Positions 52,054-61,380 of a stretch of DNA of 64,000 nt are shown here, in pieces (position 1 is the stretch's first letter; each line of letters opens with the position of its first letter). Position numbers and translations under genes: made by a program. Source of the stretch: Falsiroseomonas sp051859025 (GTDB taxonomy: Bacteria > Pseudomonadota > Alphaproteobacteria > Acetobacterales > Acetobacteraceae); contig NZ_JBHYGL010000002.1 in the NCBI RefSeq assembly GCF_051859025.1, positions 62,001-126,000 of the forward strand, in the 5' to 3' direction. The notes under the pieces are model-generated. The model was not told where the DNA came from, made no database searches, and saw nothing but the letters and a program-made list of their open reading frames with translations.

Positions 52054-52340
52054 GTGTTTCCGCTCCTCTCGGGGCTGACCGCGGGTGAGGAGATGACCGG
52101 CTGCGGCCAGCGCCGCATCTTCGGCCCGACTTGGCCGAACGCACCGGTCCGGTGAAACCTGCGCCGGCCATGCACGGCTTCGAGCCACTCGCCAGTGGAC
52201 GGCTTCACTTCGAGGGAGACCGGGAGGCGTTCGCGGTCGGCGATCCGCAGCAGCGCAGTCAGCACGGCCCGGCAGACCCCGCCGCCCTGATGCTCATCCA
52301 GGACAAAGATGCCCGCGATGTAGACGTCGTCCCCGACCAT
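52041..52340 (-). pseudogene. GNAT acetyltransferase remnant
   Basis: The reading frame VYIAGIFVLDEHQGGGVCRAVLTALLRIADRERLPVSLEV matches the central acetyl-CoA-binding part of GNAT enzymes. The N-terminal half is missing, and the usual C-terminal segment appears split into another frame (AGFTGPV). It lies immediately behind the HAD fragment, as though a deletion fused the two. Confidence 0.6.
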
Positions 52341-52349
52341 CGCGCCGCG

Positions 52350-52420
52350 TGCTCCTGCATGTTGCCTGGCACCAGCGTGCCGTCGAAGTCATACGCGATG
52401 GCGACCGAGATCTTGCTCAT
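52350..52420 (-). pseudogene. HAD-family phosphatase N-terminal fragment
   Basis: An ATG 23 bases after the hsdR stop opens MSKISVAIAYDFDGTLVPGN, with the DxDGT nucleophile motif of haloacid dehalogenase hydrolases, then loses all homology after about 24 codons. The rest of the gene is gone. Such a HAD gene was probably the last member of the restriction-modification operon. Confidence 0.65.
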
Positions 52421-52443
52421 GTCCGACGACGCCTCCGTCTGCA

Positions 52444-55400
52444 TCATGCGACCGCACTGAGCCGCACCTGCTCCAGCACCCCGATCAGCTGTTCCACTTC
52501 GGCGTCCTGGAACAGGCCCTCGACGCCATAGGGGCTGAAGCGCGTATAGGGCGCCTCATACAGCCGGCTCTGATCGATCACGCCGGCCGCGGTGAGGTTC
52601 TCGATCAGCATGTCGAGGAAGGTGATCTGGTTCGCGGTCAGCGTGCGGCCTGCCATGAAGCCAGCCAGTGCTTCCTGAACTGCGCTGCGGTCCAGGCCGA
52701 CCAGCGTGCGCACGAAAAGGCCCAGGCCGGCACTATCGGCTTTCGCCTTCTCGACCTCCGCGGGCGAGCCGACCCCGCTCTCCAGCAACATCCGCTCCAG
52801 CTCCGCCAGGTCCGTCGGCGTCAGCTGGCGGTTGGTGCGGAGCTTGTGGATGGTGACGTGGTCCTCATGCGCCTTCAGGAAGTGGCGCACCTTGTCCTTG
52901 AACTTCGCGAAGCCATCGGCGGTGGCCATGGTCTCGAACACCACCTCCTGCCCATCGCCGATCTCGTCCTGGAAGTTGGTGTAGAGGATGGCGCGGCGAC
53001 GCTTCTCGATCAGGTGCACCAGGCTGCGCAGGCGGCGGCGGGCCTGCTCCAGCTCGTGCACCGTAATGTCCTGCCACCAGGCCTCGGTCTGGACGGCGAG
53101 GATCAGCTCCATCTCGGCGGCGATGGCGGGGATCGCCTTGTTCTCCGCCAACGCCTCCCCCACCGCCACCACGCGGTCCTTCCAGGCCGCGAAGCCGGGG
53201 CGGGCGGCGAGGATGCAGAGCTGGAGGTTCAGCATCAGCAGGTCGAACTGCTTGGCCTCCAGCTTCTCGGCATCCTGCTGGGTCGGCAGGCCGGCAATGG
53301 TGGCGGCGAGGGCGTCGCGGGCCCCCACGTCCAGCACCTCCCACGCCTCGGGCTTCGCGTAGGTCTCGACCAGCTTGCGATGGGGGCGGATGACGAAGTT
53401 GTCGATGTTCATCGCTGCCACCTCGGCATGCAGCAGCTTCGCCACATCGGCGCGCAGCGCGCCCTCGGCCTCCGCCGCGGTGCCGGCCTTCACCCGCGCA
53501 TCCACGCCGGCGATCACGTCCAGCCGGGCGCGGAAGAGGCGGGCAGAGATGCTCTCCGCGGCGCTCGCCTCCACCGTCTTCGCGTCCTTCGAGAAAAACT
53601 CCAGGTTCTGGCAGAAGTCGAAGACCTGGAAGAATTTCTTGTCCTCCCCCGGCCCGAACAGGTCCGGCCTCAACCGTGTGCCGCGGCCGACCATCTGCCA
53701 GAACTTCGTGCGGGACCGCACGAGCTTGAAGAAGACCAGGTTCACGACCTCCGGCACATCGATGCCGGTGTCCAGCATGTCCACGCTGATGGCGATGTGC
53801 GGCGACTTCGCGGGGGCGGAGAAGTCATCGATGAGTGACTGCGCGTGGGACACCTGGTTGTCGATGACCTGGGCGAAATGCCCCTTGAGGTGCGGGTAGT
53901 TCGCGTCGAAGCGCTTCTGGATGAAGACGGCGTGGTTGTGGTTGCGGGCGAAGATGATGGTCTTGCCCAGGCGATCCCCGCCTTCGACCGTCAGGCCTTT
54001 CGTCATCAGGTGCTCCAGCACCTTGTCCACCGTGTCCTGGTTGAACAGCCAGGTGTTGATGGCCTCGGCCTCCACGCCCTCGGGCGGGTCTTCCTCCCAC
54101 TCCGCCTCGTCCCAGCGTTCCTTCTCCTCCTCCGTCAGATCGTCGTAGCGGATGCCCTGGCGCTGGAACTTCAGGGGGACGGAGATGGCGCGCATCGGCA
54201 CCAGGTAGCCATCGGCCACGGCGTCCTGCAGCGGGTAGGCATCCGTCGGGACATGGGTGTCGAGGTCGAACATGCTGTAGGTGTTGTGGTCGATCTCGTC
54301 CTTCGGCGTCGCCGTCAGGCCCACCAACAGGCTGTCGAACCAGCGGAAGATGGCGCGGTAGCGGCGGTAGATCGAACGATGCGCCTCATCCACCACGATC
54401 AGGTCGAAATGGCCGGGGCCGAAGCGGCGGCCGCCTTCGCCCATCTCCTCGATCAGCGACATCATGGTGGGATAGGTGGAGACGTAGACGCGGCCCTGGC
54501 TGGCGCGGTCGGTGATGAGGTTGACCGGCGCGGCATCCGGCAGGTGGGTCTTGAAGGCGCTGACGGCCTGGTTCACCAGCGCCACGCGATCGGCCAGAAA
54601 GAGGATGCGCTTGGCCCAGTTGCAGCGCATCAGCAGGTCGCACAGCGCGATCACGGTGCGGGTCTTGCCCGACCCCGTCGCCATGACCACCAGCGCCTTG
54701 CGGCGGTGCTCATCCTCGAAGGCCTGGGCGATGCGGCGGATGGCGCGGGTCTGGTAGGGGCGGCCGACGATCGCCTCATTCACCGGGGCATCCGCCAGGC
54801 GGCGGCGGGTGGTGCGGCGCTGGATCAGCAGATCCAGCTCATCGCGGCGGTAGAAGCCCTGGACTTCGCGCGGCGGGTGCTGGGTGTCGTCCCAGATCCA
54901 ATGCTCATAGCCATTGGTCAGGAAGATGACGGGGCGCTGGCCGTGCATGGCTTCCAGCGCGTCGGCGTAGAGCTTCGCCTGGTGTTGGCCGCGGCCGGGG
55001 TCGTGGCGCGTGGCCTTGGCTTCCACCACGGCCAGCGGCTTCCCATCCGCGCCCCACAGCACATAGTCGGCATAGCCGGTGCCGGATGGCGTGGGCATGC
55101 CGCGCAGGGGCACCTCTGCCACCCCCGGGGCCTGCGCGTCCCACCCGGCTTCCGCCAGCAGCTTGTCGATGAAGAGATCGCGGGTCGCGGCCTCCCCATA
55201 GTCATGCGTGTCGGGCTTCCGGCTGTTGGCGGCGAGGGCTTCGGCGATTTCGGCGCGCAGCGCCCGCACTTCCTCATCCAGCGAGGCCTTGGCGGCGAGG
55301 GCTTCCTTCAGCGCCTGGTCCTTCGCCTCCATCTCCGTCGCCATCTGGCGGATCTGGGCGAGGCTGCGGCGGACGATGTCCGCCGTGGGCGGCGGCAGCA

Positions 55401-55815
55401 GCGCGGGATCGAAGGCGAGGCTGTCGGCCGGGCGGGCGCCGCGGGCGTAGCTGCGGGCCAGCCAGAAGGACAGATGAAAGGCCTCCCGCATGACGGCGCG
55501 GGCATCGGCTTCGGTGAAGGGCTTGGCGCTGTGCACGGCGCTGTTGCCGGCATCCTTCAGCCATCGCGCCTTGTGGTAGATGGCGTCCCCGGCGATGGCG
55601 CGGAAGCCGGGTTCATCGATCAGTGCCGCCAGCTTGTCCGTATAGGGCGCGGCGAGGCGCCGGTCTGCCCGGTAGAGCCAGGCCATGGCGAGTTCGAGGA
55701 AGCGGCGGGCGTAGAAGGCGCAGGCGCGGGGATCGCCGCGCGCCAAGGATTCGGCGCGCGTGATGGCGCCATGCAGGTCCGGCCACTCGGGTTGGAGGAA
55801 GCCGAATTGGGTCAT
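52444..55815 (-). CDS. hsdR: Type I restriction endonuclease subunit R
   Basis: A 1123-residue motor and nuclease subunit of a type I restriction system. An N-terminal DUF4145-type helical domain (ACAFYARRFLELAMAWLY) precedes the HsdR nuclease domain, whose PD-ExK core is near PLAVVEAKATRHDPGRGQ. The helicase shows Walker A VMATGSGKTRTV, DEAH-like VVDEAHRSIY and motif III LTATPKDE. The C-terminal region matches the EcoEI-type assembly domain. It begins four bases after the hsdS stop in the hsdM-hsdS-hsdR operon. The protein appears intact. Confidence 0.95.
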   Translation of the reverse strand: MTQFGFLQPEWPDLHGAITRAESLARGDPRACAFYARRFLELAMAWLYRADRRLAAPYTDKLAALIDEPGFRAIAGDAIYHKARWLKDAGNSAVHSAKPFTEADARAVMREAFHLSFWLARSYARGARPADSLAFDPALLPPPTADIVRRSLAQIRQMATEMEAKDQALKEALAAKASLDEEVRALRAEIAEALAANSRKPDTHDYGEAATRDLFIDKLLAEAGWDAQAPGVAEVPLRGMPTPSGTGYADYVLWGADGKPLAVVEAKATRHDPGRGQHQAKLYADALEAMHGQRPVIFLTNGYEHWIWDDTQHPPREVQGFYRRDELDLLIQRRTTRRRLADAPVNEAIVGRPYQTRAIRRIAQAFEDEHRRKALVVMATGSGKTRTVIALCDLLMRCNWAKRILFLADRVALVNQAVSAFKTHLPDAAPVNLITDRASQGRVYVSTYPTMMSLIEEMGEGGRRFGPGHFDLIVVDEAHRSIYRRYRAIFRWFDSLLVGLTATPKDEIDHNTYSMFDLDTHVPTDAYPLQDAVADGYLVPMRAISVPLKFQRQGIRYDDLTEEEKERWDEAEWEEDPPEGVEAEAINTWLFNQDTVDKVLEHLMTKGLTVEGGDRLGKTIIFARNHNHAVFIQKRFDANYPHLKGHFAQVIDNQVSHAQSLIDDFSAPAKSPHIAISVDMLDTGIDVPEVVNLVFFKLVRSRTKFWQMVGRGTRLRPDLFGPGEDKKFFQVFDFCQNLEFFSKDAKTVEASAAESISARLFRARLDVIAGVDARVKAGTAAEAEGALRADVAKLLHAEVAAMNIDNFVIRPHRKLVETYAKPEAWEVLDVGARDALAATIAGLPTQQDAEKLEAKQFDLLMLNLQLCILAARPGFAAWKDRVVAVGEALAENKAIPAIAAEMELILAVQTEAWWQDITVHELEQARRRLRSLVHLIEKRRRAILYTNFQDEIGDGQEVVFETMATADGFAKFKDKVRHFLKAHEDHVTIHKLRTNRQLTPTDLAELERMLLESGVGSPAEVEKAKADSAGLGLFVRTLVGLDRSAVQEALAGFMAGRTLTANQITFLDMLIENLTAAGVIDQSRLYEAPYTRFSPYGVEGLFQDAEVEQLIGVLEQVRLSAVA

Positions 55816-55819
55816 GGGG

Positions 55820-57010
55820 TCAGAGTTCCCCTCGGAAGGCGCGGTGCTGGAGGGAGACGAAGAGAGATTCGAGAGCAGATGCTTGTTTCAGGTGCATATC
55901 ACGCGCGCCATCGAGACTGCGAAGGCGAGCCGCAAACTCCTTTTGCTGAGCAATGTCGGCAGCGGGAATCCGAAGCGCACCGAGGCCATCGACGTTGATG
56001 TTGAACTGGCCGGCAGACGTCTTTGCATGCTCACGGACCTCTTTTCGACCGACGCCCATGCTCAGGAATGCACAGAGAAAATCCGGATCGATGGCAGAGG
56101 TAAGCCGGGCGCGGATCAGATATGATGCGTAGATAAAGCGAGAGGCATCTAGTCCGAGAGAATCGCCCAGATTGTCCGGCACGCGGGCGCAACGGCCGAC
56201 ATACTCAGGATTTCCATTCGTGCGGACAAACAGCACATCGCCGCCGCGCAGTCTCAGACGGCTAAACTCTGCATCTGTCACCTCCACCGTCTTCAGGTCT
56301 GAGATGTCAACACCGCCGCCGATGACGTTCGGGATTCGAAGAGTGGGATAGCCACCTTCACCAGATTTGTTCGACGTTCCGTAGCGAAAGTCTTCGACGC
56401 AATCGCGCAGCCGGAGCAGCGTCCCGTATGGTGGCGGACCGAACATCTCCACAAATATCGCCTGCGCCATCTCGTCGAGTTGCGCCAGCGCCGCCCGCCG
56501 CTTCGCCCGCAGCGCGTCGGCCTCATCGAGGATGGCGGCGATGCGGCGCTGTTCGTCGAGTGGAGGAACTGGAACTTCGATACGGGCAACGACCGCCTTC
56601 GAGACTTCCTTGAACGTCGCGCCGTTGCCGAGGCTTTCGAGGTAGGCGCGGTTGCAGCGAAGCCAGTGATAGAGGTAGCCCGACTTCATCCGGTCGGGCT
56701 TCGGGATAAAGCTCTTGAAGCCCTGGTTCGTGGCCATGGGCACGGTGTTGATCGCTACATGGCCAATCGGTGCTCGGGAACTGAACAGCACCGAACCCTC
56801 CGGCAGCACTGTTGCCGCGCAGGCGTCCAGCCCCGCCTGGGTGATCCTTCGAGGCGTGCCCGTGATATGCGGTCCTTCGAGGTCAGCGAGGTCCCTAGGC
56901 GTGGCCCAGTGGATGTCGCCATCCCAATAGCCTGGGACCGATGTGCTGGGCGTTGCGCCGGAGATGATGTCGCAACACTCGTCCAGCCGCATCGTCGGCC
57001 ACCCTTTCAC
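55820..57010 (-). CDS. hsdS: Type I restriction-modification specificity subunit S
   Basis: A 396-residue DNA-recognition subunit. The first target recognition domain (about 5-165) ends in PVPPLDEQRRIAAILDEADALRAKRRAALAQL, the coiled-coil central spacer. The second domain (about 220-360) ends in the C-terminal coiled coil. GTG start overlaps the hsdM stop (GTGA). The coding region has visibly lower G+C than hsdM and hsdR, especially over the second recognition domain, as expected for domains exchanged by recombination. The recognised sequence cannot be deduced. Confidence 0.93.
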   Translation of the reverse strand: MKGWPTMRLDECCDIISGATPSTSVPGYWDGDIHWATPRDLADLEGPHITGTPRRITQAGLDACAATVLPEGSVLFSSRAPIGHVAINTVPMATNQGFKSFIPKPDRMKSGYLYHWLRCNRAYLESLGNGATFKEVSKAVVARIEVPVPPLDEQRRIAAILDEADALRAKRRAALAQLDEMAQAIFVEMFGPPPYGTLLRLRDCVEDFRYGTSNKSGEGGYPTLRIPNVIGGGVDISDLKTVEVTDAEFSRLRLRGGDVLFVRTNGNPEYVGRCARVPDNLGDSLGLDASRFIYASYLIRARLTSAIDPDFLCAFLSMGVGRKEVREHAKTSAGQFNINVDGLGALRIPAADIAQQKEFAARLRSLDGARDMHLKQASALESLFVSLQHRAFRGEL

Positions 57011-58572
57011 GACAGCATCCCCTCCAGCCGCGCCATCCCGTCGCTTATCTCCGCCTCCAGCTTGCGAAGCTCCGCCAGGATTTCCCGCGGCGATCGGTGC
57101 GCCGTCTCCTCCCGCACCACTTCCTTGTAGCGGTTGATGGAGAGGTCCCAGCCCGCCGCCACGATCTCCGCCTTCGGCACCACGAAGCTGCGCGCCGTGC
57201 GGGGGCGGTCGCGTTCCTCGCCATCGCGCCGGCGCCAGCGGGCCAGCACGTCGGGCAGGTTGTTGCGGGTGGCGAGTTCGGCTTCCGCCAGCGCCTCCCT
57301 CGGCACGGGGCCGAGCCTGCCCTCCGGCAGCAGTGGCGTGCGCTTGTCGTCGAGGGAGAAGCCATCGGCCAGCATGTCGTAGAACCACACGCCATCCGTG
57401 CCGCCGCTATCCGTGCGGGTGAAGAACAGGATGGCGCAGGACACGCCGGCATAGGGGCGGAAGACGCCGCTCGGCAGGCTGACGATGCCGTCCAGCTTGT
57501 GGTCCTCCACCAGCATGCGGCGCAGTTCCTTATGCGCCTTGGAGGATCCGAACAGCACGCCATCCGGCACCACCACCGCCGCGCGGCCGCCGGGCTTCAG
57601 CAGGCGCAGGAACAGCGCCAGGAACAGCAGCTCCGTCTTGCGGGTCTTGACGATGGCGGTCAGGTCCTTCGCCACCGTCTCCGTGTCCAGCGACCCCGCG
57701 AAGGGCGGGTTGGCGAGGACCAGGGTGTAGCGGTCCGCATCCTCCGCATGGTCCTGCGCCAGGCTGTCGCGGTAGCGCACATCGGGGTTCTCCACCCCAT
57801 GCAGCAGCATGTTCATGCTGCCGATGCGCAGCATGGTGCTGTCGAAATCGAAGGCGTGGAACGCGCCGCCGAGCTTGCCCTGGCCGTGGAAATGGGCGCG
57901 GGCGGCATCGTCATGCAGCACGGCCGGGTGGTGCTGGCGCAGGTATTCGGCCGCGGCGACGAGGAAGCCGCAGGTGCCGCTGGCGGGGTCCACGATGATG
58001 TCCCGCGGCGTCGGCGCCGCCATCTCCACCATCAACTGGATGAGGTGGCGGGGCGTGCGGAACTGGCCATTCTGCCCGGCGGTCGCGATCTTGCCGAGCA
58101 TGTATTCGTAGATGTCGCCCTTGGTGTCCGCATCCTCCATCGGCACCGCTTCCAGCATGTCCACGACGCGAGAGAGCAGGGCAGGGGTGGGGATGGTGAA
58201 GCGGGCGTCGCGCATGTGGTGGGAATAGGTCGATCCATCCCCGCCAAGCGTGCGGAGGCAGGGGAAGACATGCTCCCCGACCACGGCGAACATCTCCGCC
58301 GACGCCAGGTTGCGGAAGCGGGACCAGCGGAGGTCATCGAAGGGGCGGGCCTTGCGGCCCTCGCCGCTCAGGCCTTCGGGGAAGATGCGGCGGTCCATGG
58401 GGCGGCGCAGGCGCGCGGCCTTGCGTTCCTCCAGCGTGTGGAGCTCATCGAGGCGGCGGATGAAGAGCAGGTAGGTGATCTGCTCCATGACCTCCAGCGG
58501 GTTGGAGATCCCGCCGGTCCAGAAACTGTCCCAGATGCGGTCGATCTGGCTGCGGAGTTCGCCGGTGAGCAT
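57007..58572 (-). CDS. hsdM: Type I restriction-modification methyltransferase subunit M
   Basis: A 521-residue N6-adenine DNA methyltransferase. The N-terminal HsdM domain (LRSQIDRIWDSFWTGGISNPLEVMEQITYLLF) is followed by the SAM-binding motif VDPASGTCGFLVAAA and the catalytic motif LANPPFAG. GQFRTPRHLIQLMVEM is also typical. The ATG at 58572 has AGGA eight bases upstream. First gene of the operon; with HsdS it forms the protective methylase. Confidence 0.95.
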   Translation of the reverse strand: MLTGELRSQIDRIWDSFWTGGISNPLEVMEQITYLLFIRRLDELHTLEERKAARLRRPMDRRIFPEGLSGEGRKARPFDDLRWSRFRNLASAEMFAVVGEHVFPCLRTLGGDGSTYSHHMRDARFTIPTPALLSRVVDMLEAVPMEDADTKGDIYEYMLGKIATAGQNGQFRTPRHLIQLMVEMAAPTPRDIIVDPASGTCGFLVAAAEYLRQHHPAVLHDDAARAHFHGQGKLGGAFHAFDFDSTMLRIGSMNMLLHGVENPDVRYRDSLAQDHAEDADRYTLVLANPPFAGSLDTETVAKDLTAIVKTRKTELLFLALFLRLLKPGGRAAVVVPDGVLFGSSKAHKELRRMLVEDHKLDGIVSLPSGVFRPYAGVSCAILFFTRTDSGGTDGVWFYDMLADGFSLDDKRTPLLPEGRLGPVPREALAEAELATRNNLPDVLARWRRRDGEERDRPRTARSFVVPKAEIVAAGWDLSINRYKEVVREETAHRSPREILAELRKLEAEISDGMARLEGMLS

Positions 58573-58795
58573 CAGCAAGTCCTGAAATATCGGGGTGGGC
58601 GGTCAGGCGCATGTCAGCGCTGAGAGTGCGCTATGGGGCCGTGCCGGATGGCCGGGTGAGGGGCGGCGTGGCAGGCAGGTTGGCGGTGCCGGATGCGCCG
58701 GCGCGCTGATGATCGTTCCGCATGTCATCCAATATGGTGCCGGGGCGCGCGCCGTTTGACCAGGGGCCAGCGGCGCGGTTCCGGGCAGCGCCAGG

Positions 58796-59398
58796 TCAGG
58801 GCGAGACCCGTGCAGTGGTGCGCTGGCGTTCCAGCAGGGCCAATTCGTCATCCCGTTCCCGGTTGAGCGCCTGGATGCGAGTCTCGCAGGCCTGGGTGTC
58901 CGTGCCGCAGGCGCTTCGGGCGGCGGTCAGGCGTTCATCGAACAGGCGGCGGGTGTCGGCGATGCGGGTGGTGAAGAAGGCCTCGCGGCTGCCCTCGCTG
59001 GCGAAGGTTTCGGGCGGGAGGCTGACGATCACGTTTTCGGGATAGCGACTCATGGCGCCGGAGGCCGCGTCCACCGCCAGGCCGATGAAGCCGCCGAGCA
59101 GGATGTTGCCGGCGGTCATGCCCTGGAACTGGGGCGTGATGGTCTGCACGCCGGGCAGGTTGCCGGCCCGGGTGCAGCGGATGGCGATGTCGCGGGACGA
59201 CTTGCTGAGGGAGACGGTGCCAGGGGTGGGATTCACCACGCCCATGATCGTGCCGTCGCGGGTCATGGTGCAGGCGGCGCCGGGCGGTTCGGTGAGGACC
59301 GAGATGGTCTGGGTGGTTCCGGTGGTGATGGTGGCGCAGGCGGGCAGCCCGAAGGCCAGGAGAAGCAGCGCTGCAAATCGATAAAGCTTCGCAATCAT
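58796..59398 (-). CDS. Putative lipoprotein
   Basis: A 200-residue exported protein. The signal peptide LYRFAALLLLAFGLPACA has a lipobox (LPAC, cysteine about residue 21), so it should be lipid-anchored. The mature part begins TITTGTTQTISVLTEPPGAACTMTRDG, resembling PEGA-like surface domains. A glycine-rich hydrophobic stretch lies mid-protein (GNILLGGFIGLAVDAASGA). A charged helical tail follows (ALNRERDDELALLERQRT). Function unknown; sits between the restriction system and the WYL regulator. Confidence 0.75.
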   Translation of the reverse strand: MIAKLYRFAALLLLAFGLPACATITTGTTQTISVLTEPPGAACTMTRDGTIMGVVNPTPGTVSLSKSSRDIAIRCTRAGNLPGVQTITPQFQGMTAGNILLGGFIGLAVDAASGAMSRYPENVIVSLPPETFASEGSREAFFTTRIADTRRLFDERLTAARSACGTDTQACETRIQALNRERDDELALLERQRTTARVSP

Positions 59399-59496
59399 GA
59401 TGGGCGCGGTCCTTCGTTCACGCCGGAGGGCCGGCGTGTTGGGTGGGTCATTGGGCTTGGGGTGGCTGGGGCGGCGCGGCGTGTCCGCGCGATCGA

Positions 59497-59922
59497 TCAG
59501 CCCGACGTTTCGTCTGGGGTGGTGATGGCGTGCAGGCGGTCCTGGTGTCGGCCCGCGCGACCGGTGAGGTGTTCCGCGAGACTGTTGCGACCGCCGCCAA
59601 GCAACCGCGCTTCCGTCAGGAGGACCGTCAGGCGCTGGGCCATGACGGCGGCGGTGGGCTCGACCGCTTGCGCTGCGATGTCGCCGATCTCGGCGGCGAG
59701 GGAGGCGGCGGCGAAGGCCGTCCGGTCGATGTGCTCCTCGGTCCAGTAGGTCGCGAGGAAGGGGGCAGCGAGGCCCGGATTGGCGGCACAGGCGGCGCGG
59801 CAGAGAGCGACCAGGCGGCTGTCAGGCAGGCTGGGGGCGTATCGGCGGGACATGGAGGTGTGGAGGGTCTCCGTGCAATCGGGGTTGGCGCTAGGGGTCA
59901 GGGCGGGCGATGCGCGTGGCAT
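59497..59922 (-). CDS. Hypothetical protein divergent from the WYL regulator
   Basis: A 141-residue, mostly helical protein (LVALCRAACAANPGLAAPFLATYWTEEHIDRTAFAAASL). The start MPRASPALTP has GGAG six bases upstream; a later Met (MSRRYAPSLP) is an alternative. No family recognised. Divergent from the WYL-domain regulator across an 81-bp A+T-rich gap, so it may be the regulator's target. Confidence 0.55.
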   Translation of the reverse strand: MPRASPALTPSANPDCTETLHTSMSRRYAPSLPDSRLVALCRAACAANPGLAAPFLATYWTEEHIDRTAFAAASLAAEIGDIAAQAVEPTAAVMAQRLTVLLTEARLLGGGRNSLAEHLTGRAGRHQDRLHAITTPDETSG

Positions 59923-59946
59923 GGACGGCTCCAGGGATGACGATGG

Positions 59947-60003
59947 GTCCGCATATTTTTTATTCGTATTGTATCGAAGGGTCAACGTAGTTTTTATGCG
60001 GAC
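59947..60003. promoter_or_regulatory. A+T-rich divergent promoter with an inverted repeat at the WYL start
   Basis: GTCCGCATA (59947-59955) and TATGCGGAC (59995-60003) are a perfect 9-bp inverted repeat whose right arm ends exactly at the base before the regulator's ATG. The 39-bp centre is A+T rich and contains TTCG-N8-CGAA (59963-59978). This is the probable autoregulatory operator and shared promoter. Confidence 0.65.
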
Positions 60004-60864
60004 ATGACTGACGCTCCGCCCACGCCTGCCTCGCACGACCTCCGCTGGAGCCAGGAGGCGCGGCTGCGCGCGATTGACCAGGCGGCGTTCTGGGATGGGC
60101 GGGTGAACCGGTCGGAGCTGATCCGGCGCTTCGGCATCTCGGTCCCGCAGGCGACGAATGACCTGCGGGACTACCAGGCCCGGGCGCCGGGCAACCTGCG
60201 CTACGACACGCGGGAGAAGGCCTACCTGGCGGAGGAGGGCTTTCGGCCGCTGTTCGGGGAGCCGAGCGCCGAGGCCTGGCTGCTGGATGCGGGGGCAGAG
60301 GAGGCGCGCCCCCTGCCGGTCGTGGTGACGCCGCGGCCGGAGCGGAGGGTGGACCCCTGGGTGCTACGGCGGGTGGTGCAGGCCAAGCGGGCCGGCCTGG
60401 CGCTGCGGGTGCTGTATCAGACGATGGACCAGCCGGAGCCGTCCTGGCGATGGATCTCGCCCATGGCGTTCGGCAGCGACGGCGTGCGGTGGCACCTGCG
60501 CGCCTGGAACCACGATGCCGGGCGGCATGAGGACATGCTGTTCCCCCGCATGGTGGCTTTTGACGGTGAGAGGCCCGCGGGTGCGGCGCCGGTGGATGAG
60601 GTCTGGGAGCGCGTGGTGTCGGTGCGGCTGCGGCCCGCTGGGAGGCTGAGCGAAGGCCAGCGGCGGGTGATCGAGGCCGACTACCAGATGGTGGGGGGAG
60701 AGGCCCGCCTGGAGGTGCGGGCGGCGCTGCTGTGGCTGTTCCTGCGGCGCATGCGCCTGGACCGTGAGGATGGGCTGGTGGAGGTGGCGAACAGGGCGGA
60801 GCTGGTCGAGGTCCTGGAGGGACCCAAGGCCAGGTTCCAGGGTGGCGATGTGGAACAGCGTTGA
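60004..60864 (+). CDS. WYL domain transcriptional regulator (BrxR/CapW-like)
   Basis: A 286-residue regulator. The N-terminal winged helix (RLRAIDQAAFWDGRVNRSELIRRFGISVPQATNDL) binds DNA. The WYL domain spans about 130-200 (RAGLALRVLYQT, then WRWISPMAFGSDGVRWHLRAWNHD), and a WCX-like C-terminal part follows. This three-part layout is that of BrxR and CapW, repressors found with phage-defence genes that are thought to respond to nucleic-acid or nucleotide signals. Its location on an island with a type I restriction system fits. Confidence 0.85.
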   Translation: MTDAPPTPASHDLRWSQEARLRAIDQAAFWDGRVNRSELIRRFGISVPQATNDLRDYQARAPGNLRYDTREKAYLAEEGFRPLFGEPSAEAWLLDAGAEEARPLPVVVTPRPERRVDPWVLRRVVQAKRAGLALRVLYQTMDQPEPSWRWISPMAFGSDGVRWHLRAWNHDAGRHEDMLFPRMVAFDGERPAGAAPVDEVWERVVSVRLRPAGRLSEGQRRVIEADYQMVGGEARLEVRAALLWLFLRRMRLDREDGLVEVANRAELVEVLEGPKARFQGGDVEQR

Positions 60865-60940
60865 GCGGCGGCCAGGACGATGCTGCGCAACGCCTCGCGC
60901 GCCTATCAATGGCCCCCTCGGTGGAGAAAAGCCCTGAGCT

Positions 60941-60993
60941 GAAGGCATAGGAAGACTACCCCCGCTTAAAGCGAGGGCAGTCCCTATGCCTTC
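60941..60993. repeat. Long imperfect hairpin
   Basis: Outer arms GAAGGCATAGG (60941-60951) and CCTATGCCTTC (60983-60993) are perfectly complementary. Inside, GACT pairs with AGTC, and CGCT pairs with AGCG around a TAA loop (60963-60973), giving a single stem of about 22 bp with minor bulges. No ORF or T-run is associated. Possible non-coding RNA, terminator or mobile-element end. Confidence 0.7.
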
Positions 60994-61380
60994 GCGAATG
61001 TTGCTGCCCTCGTCTGGAGCTGCCCCTCGCTTTGGCAGCGGCATGGCGTGTCGGCCTGCCGCCTTGGTGCCAACTTACGCAGATAGGACACCCTGCGCTC
61101 CTCGCCCTCGCACCTTTCGGACCGGGCTTTGCCGTTGAGGAGACCCCACAGTCGGCAATAAGATCCGCGTCGCTGCCGTCATGCCGACCAACGCGGAAAT
61201 AGTGCAGCTAGGGAACTCCCTGCTCGTGCGTCCTGCTCTGGGTGTCGCACGGGACCTGGTCCGCACCTCAATTATAGCGCTGTCGGTCATCTGATGCACC
61301 GATATTCGTGTGCGAAGGCTTGGATGTGTGCCGGACTCGTGGTGTTCGCGGCTCGGGAGCGGCCGCCAGGAAGATCATCG
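60994..61380. other. Gene-free stretch in the island
   Basis: No frame here looks protein-like and no known RNA was recognised. The base composition is lower in G+C than in the flanking genes. It probably consists of remnants of former island genes. Confidence 0.4.

Noticed and set aside
61075..61299. Minus-strand ORF of 74 residues
   Set aside because: No ribosome binding site, no family features, and it lies among decayed sequence.
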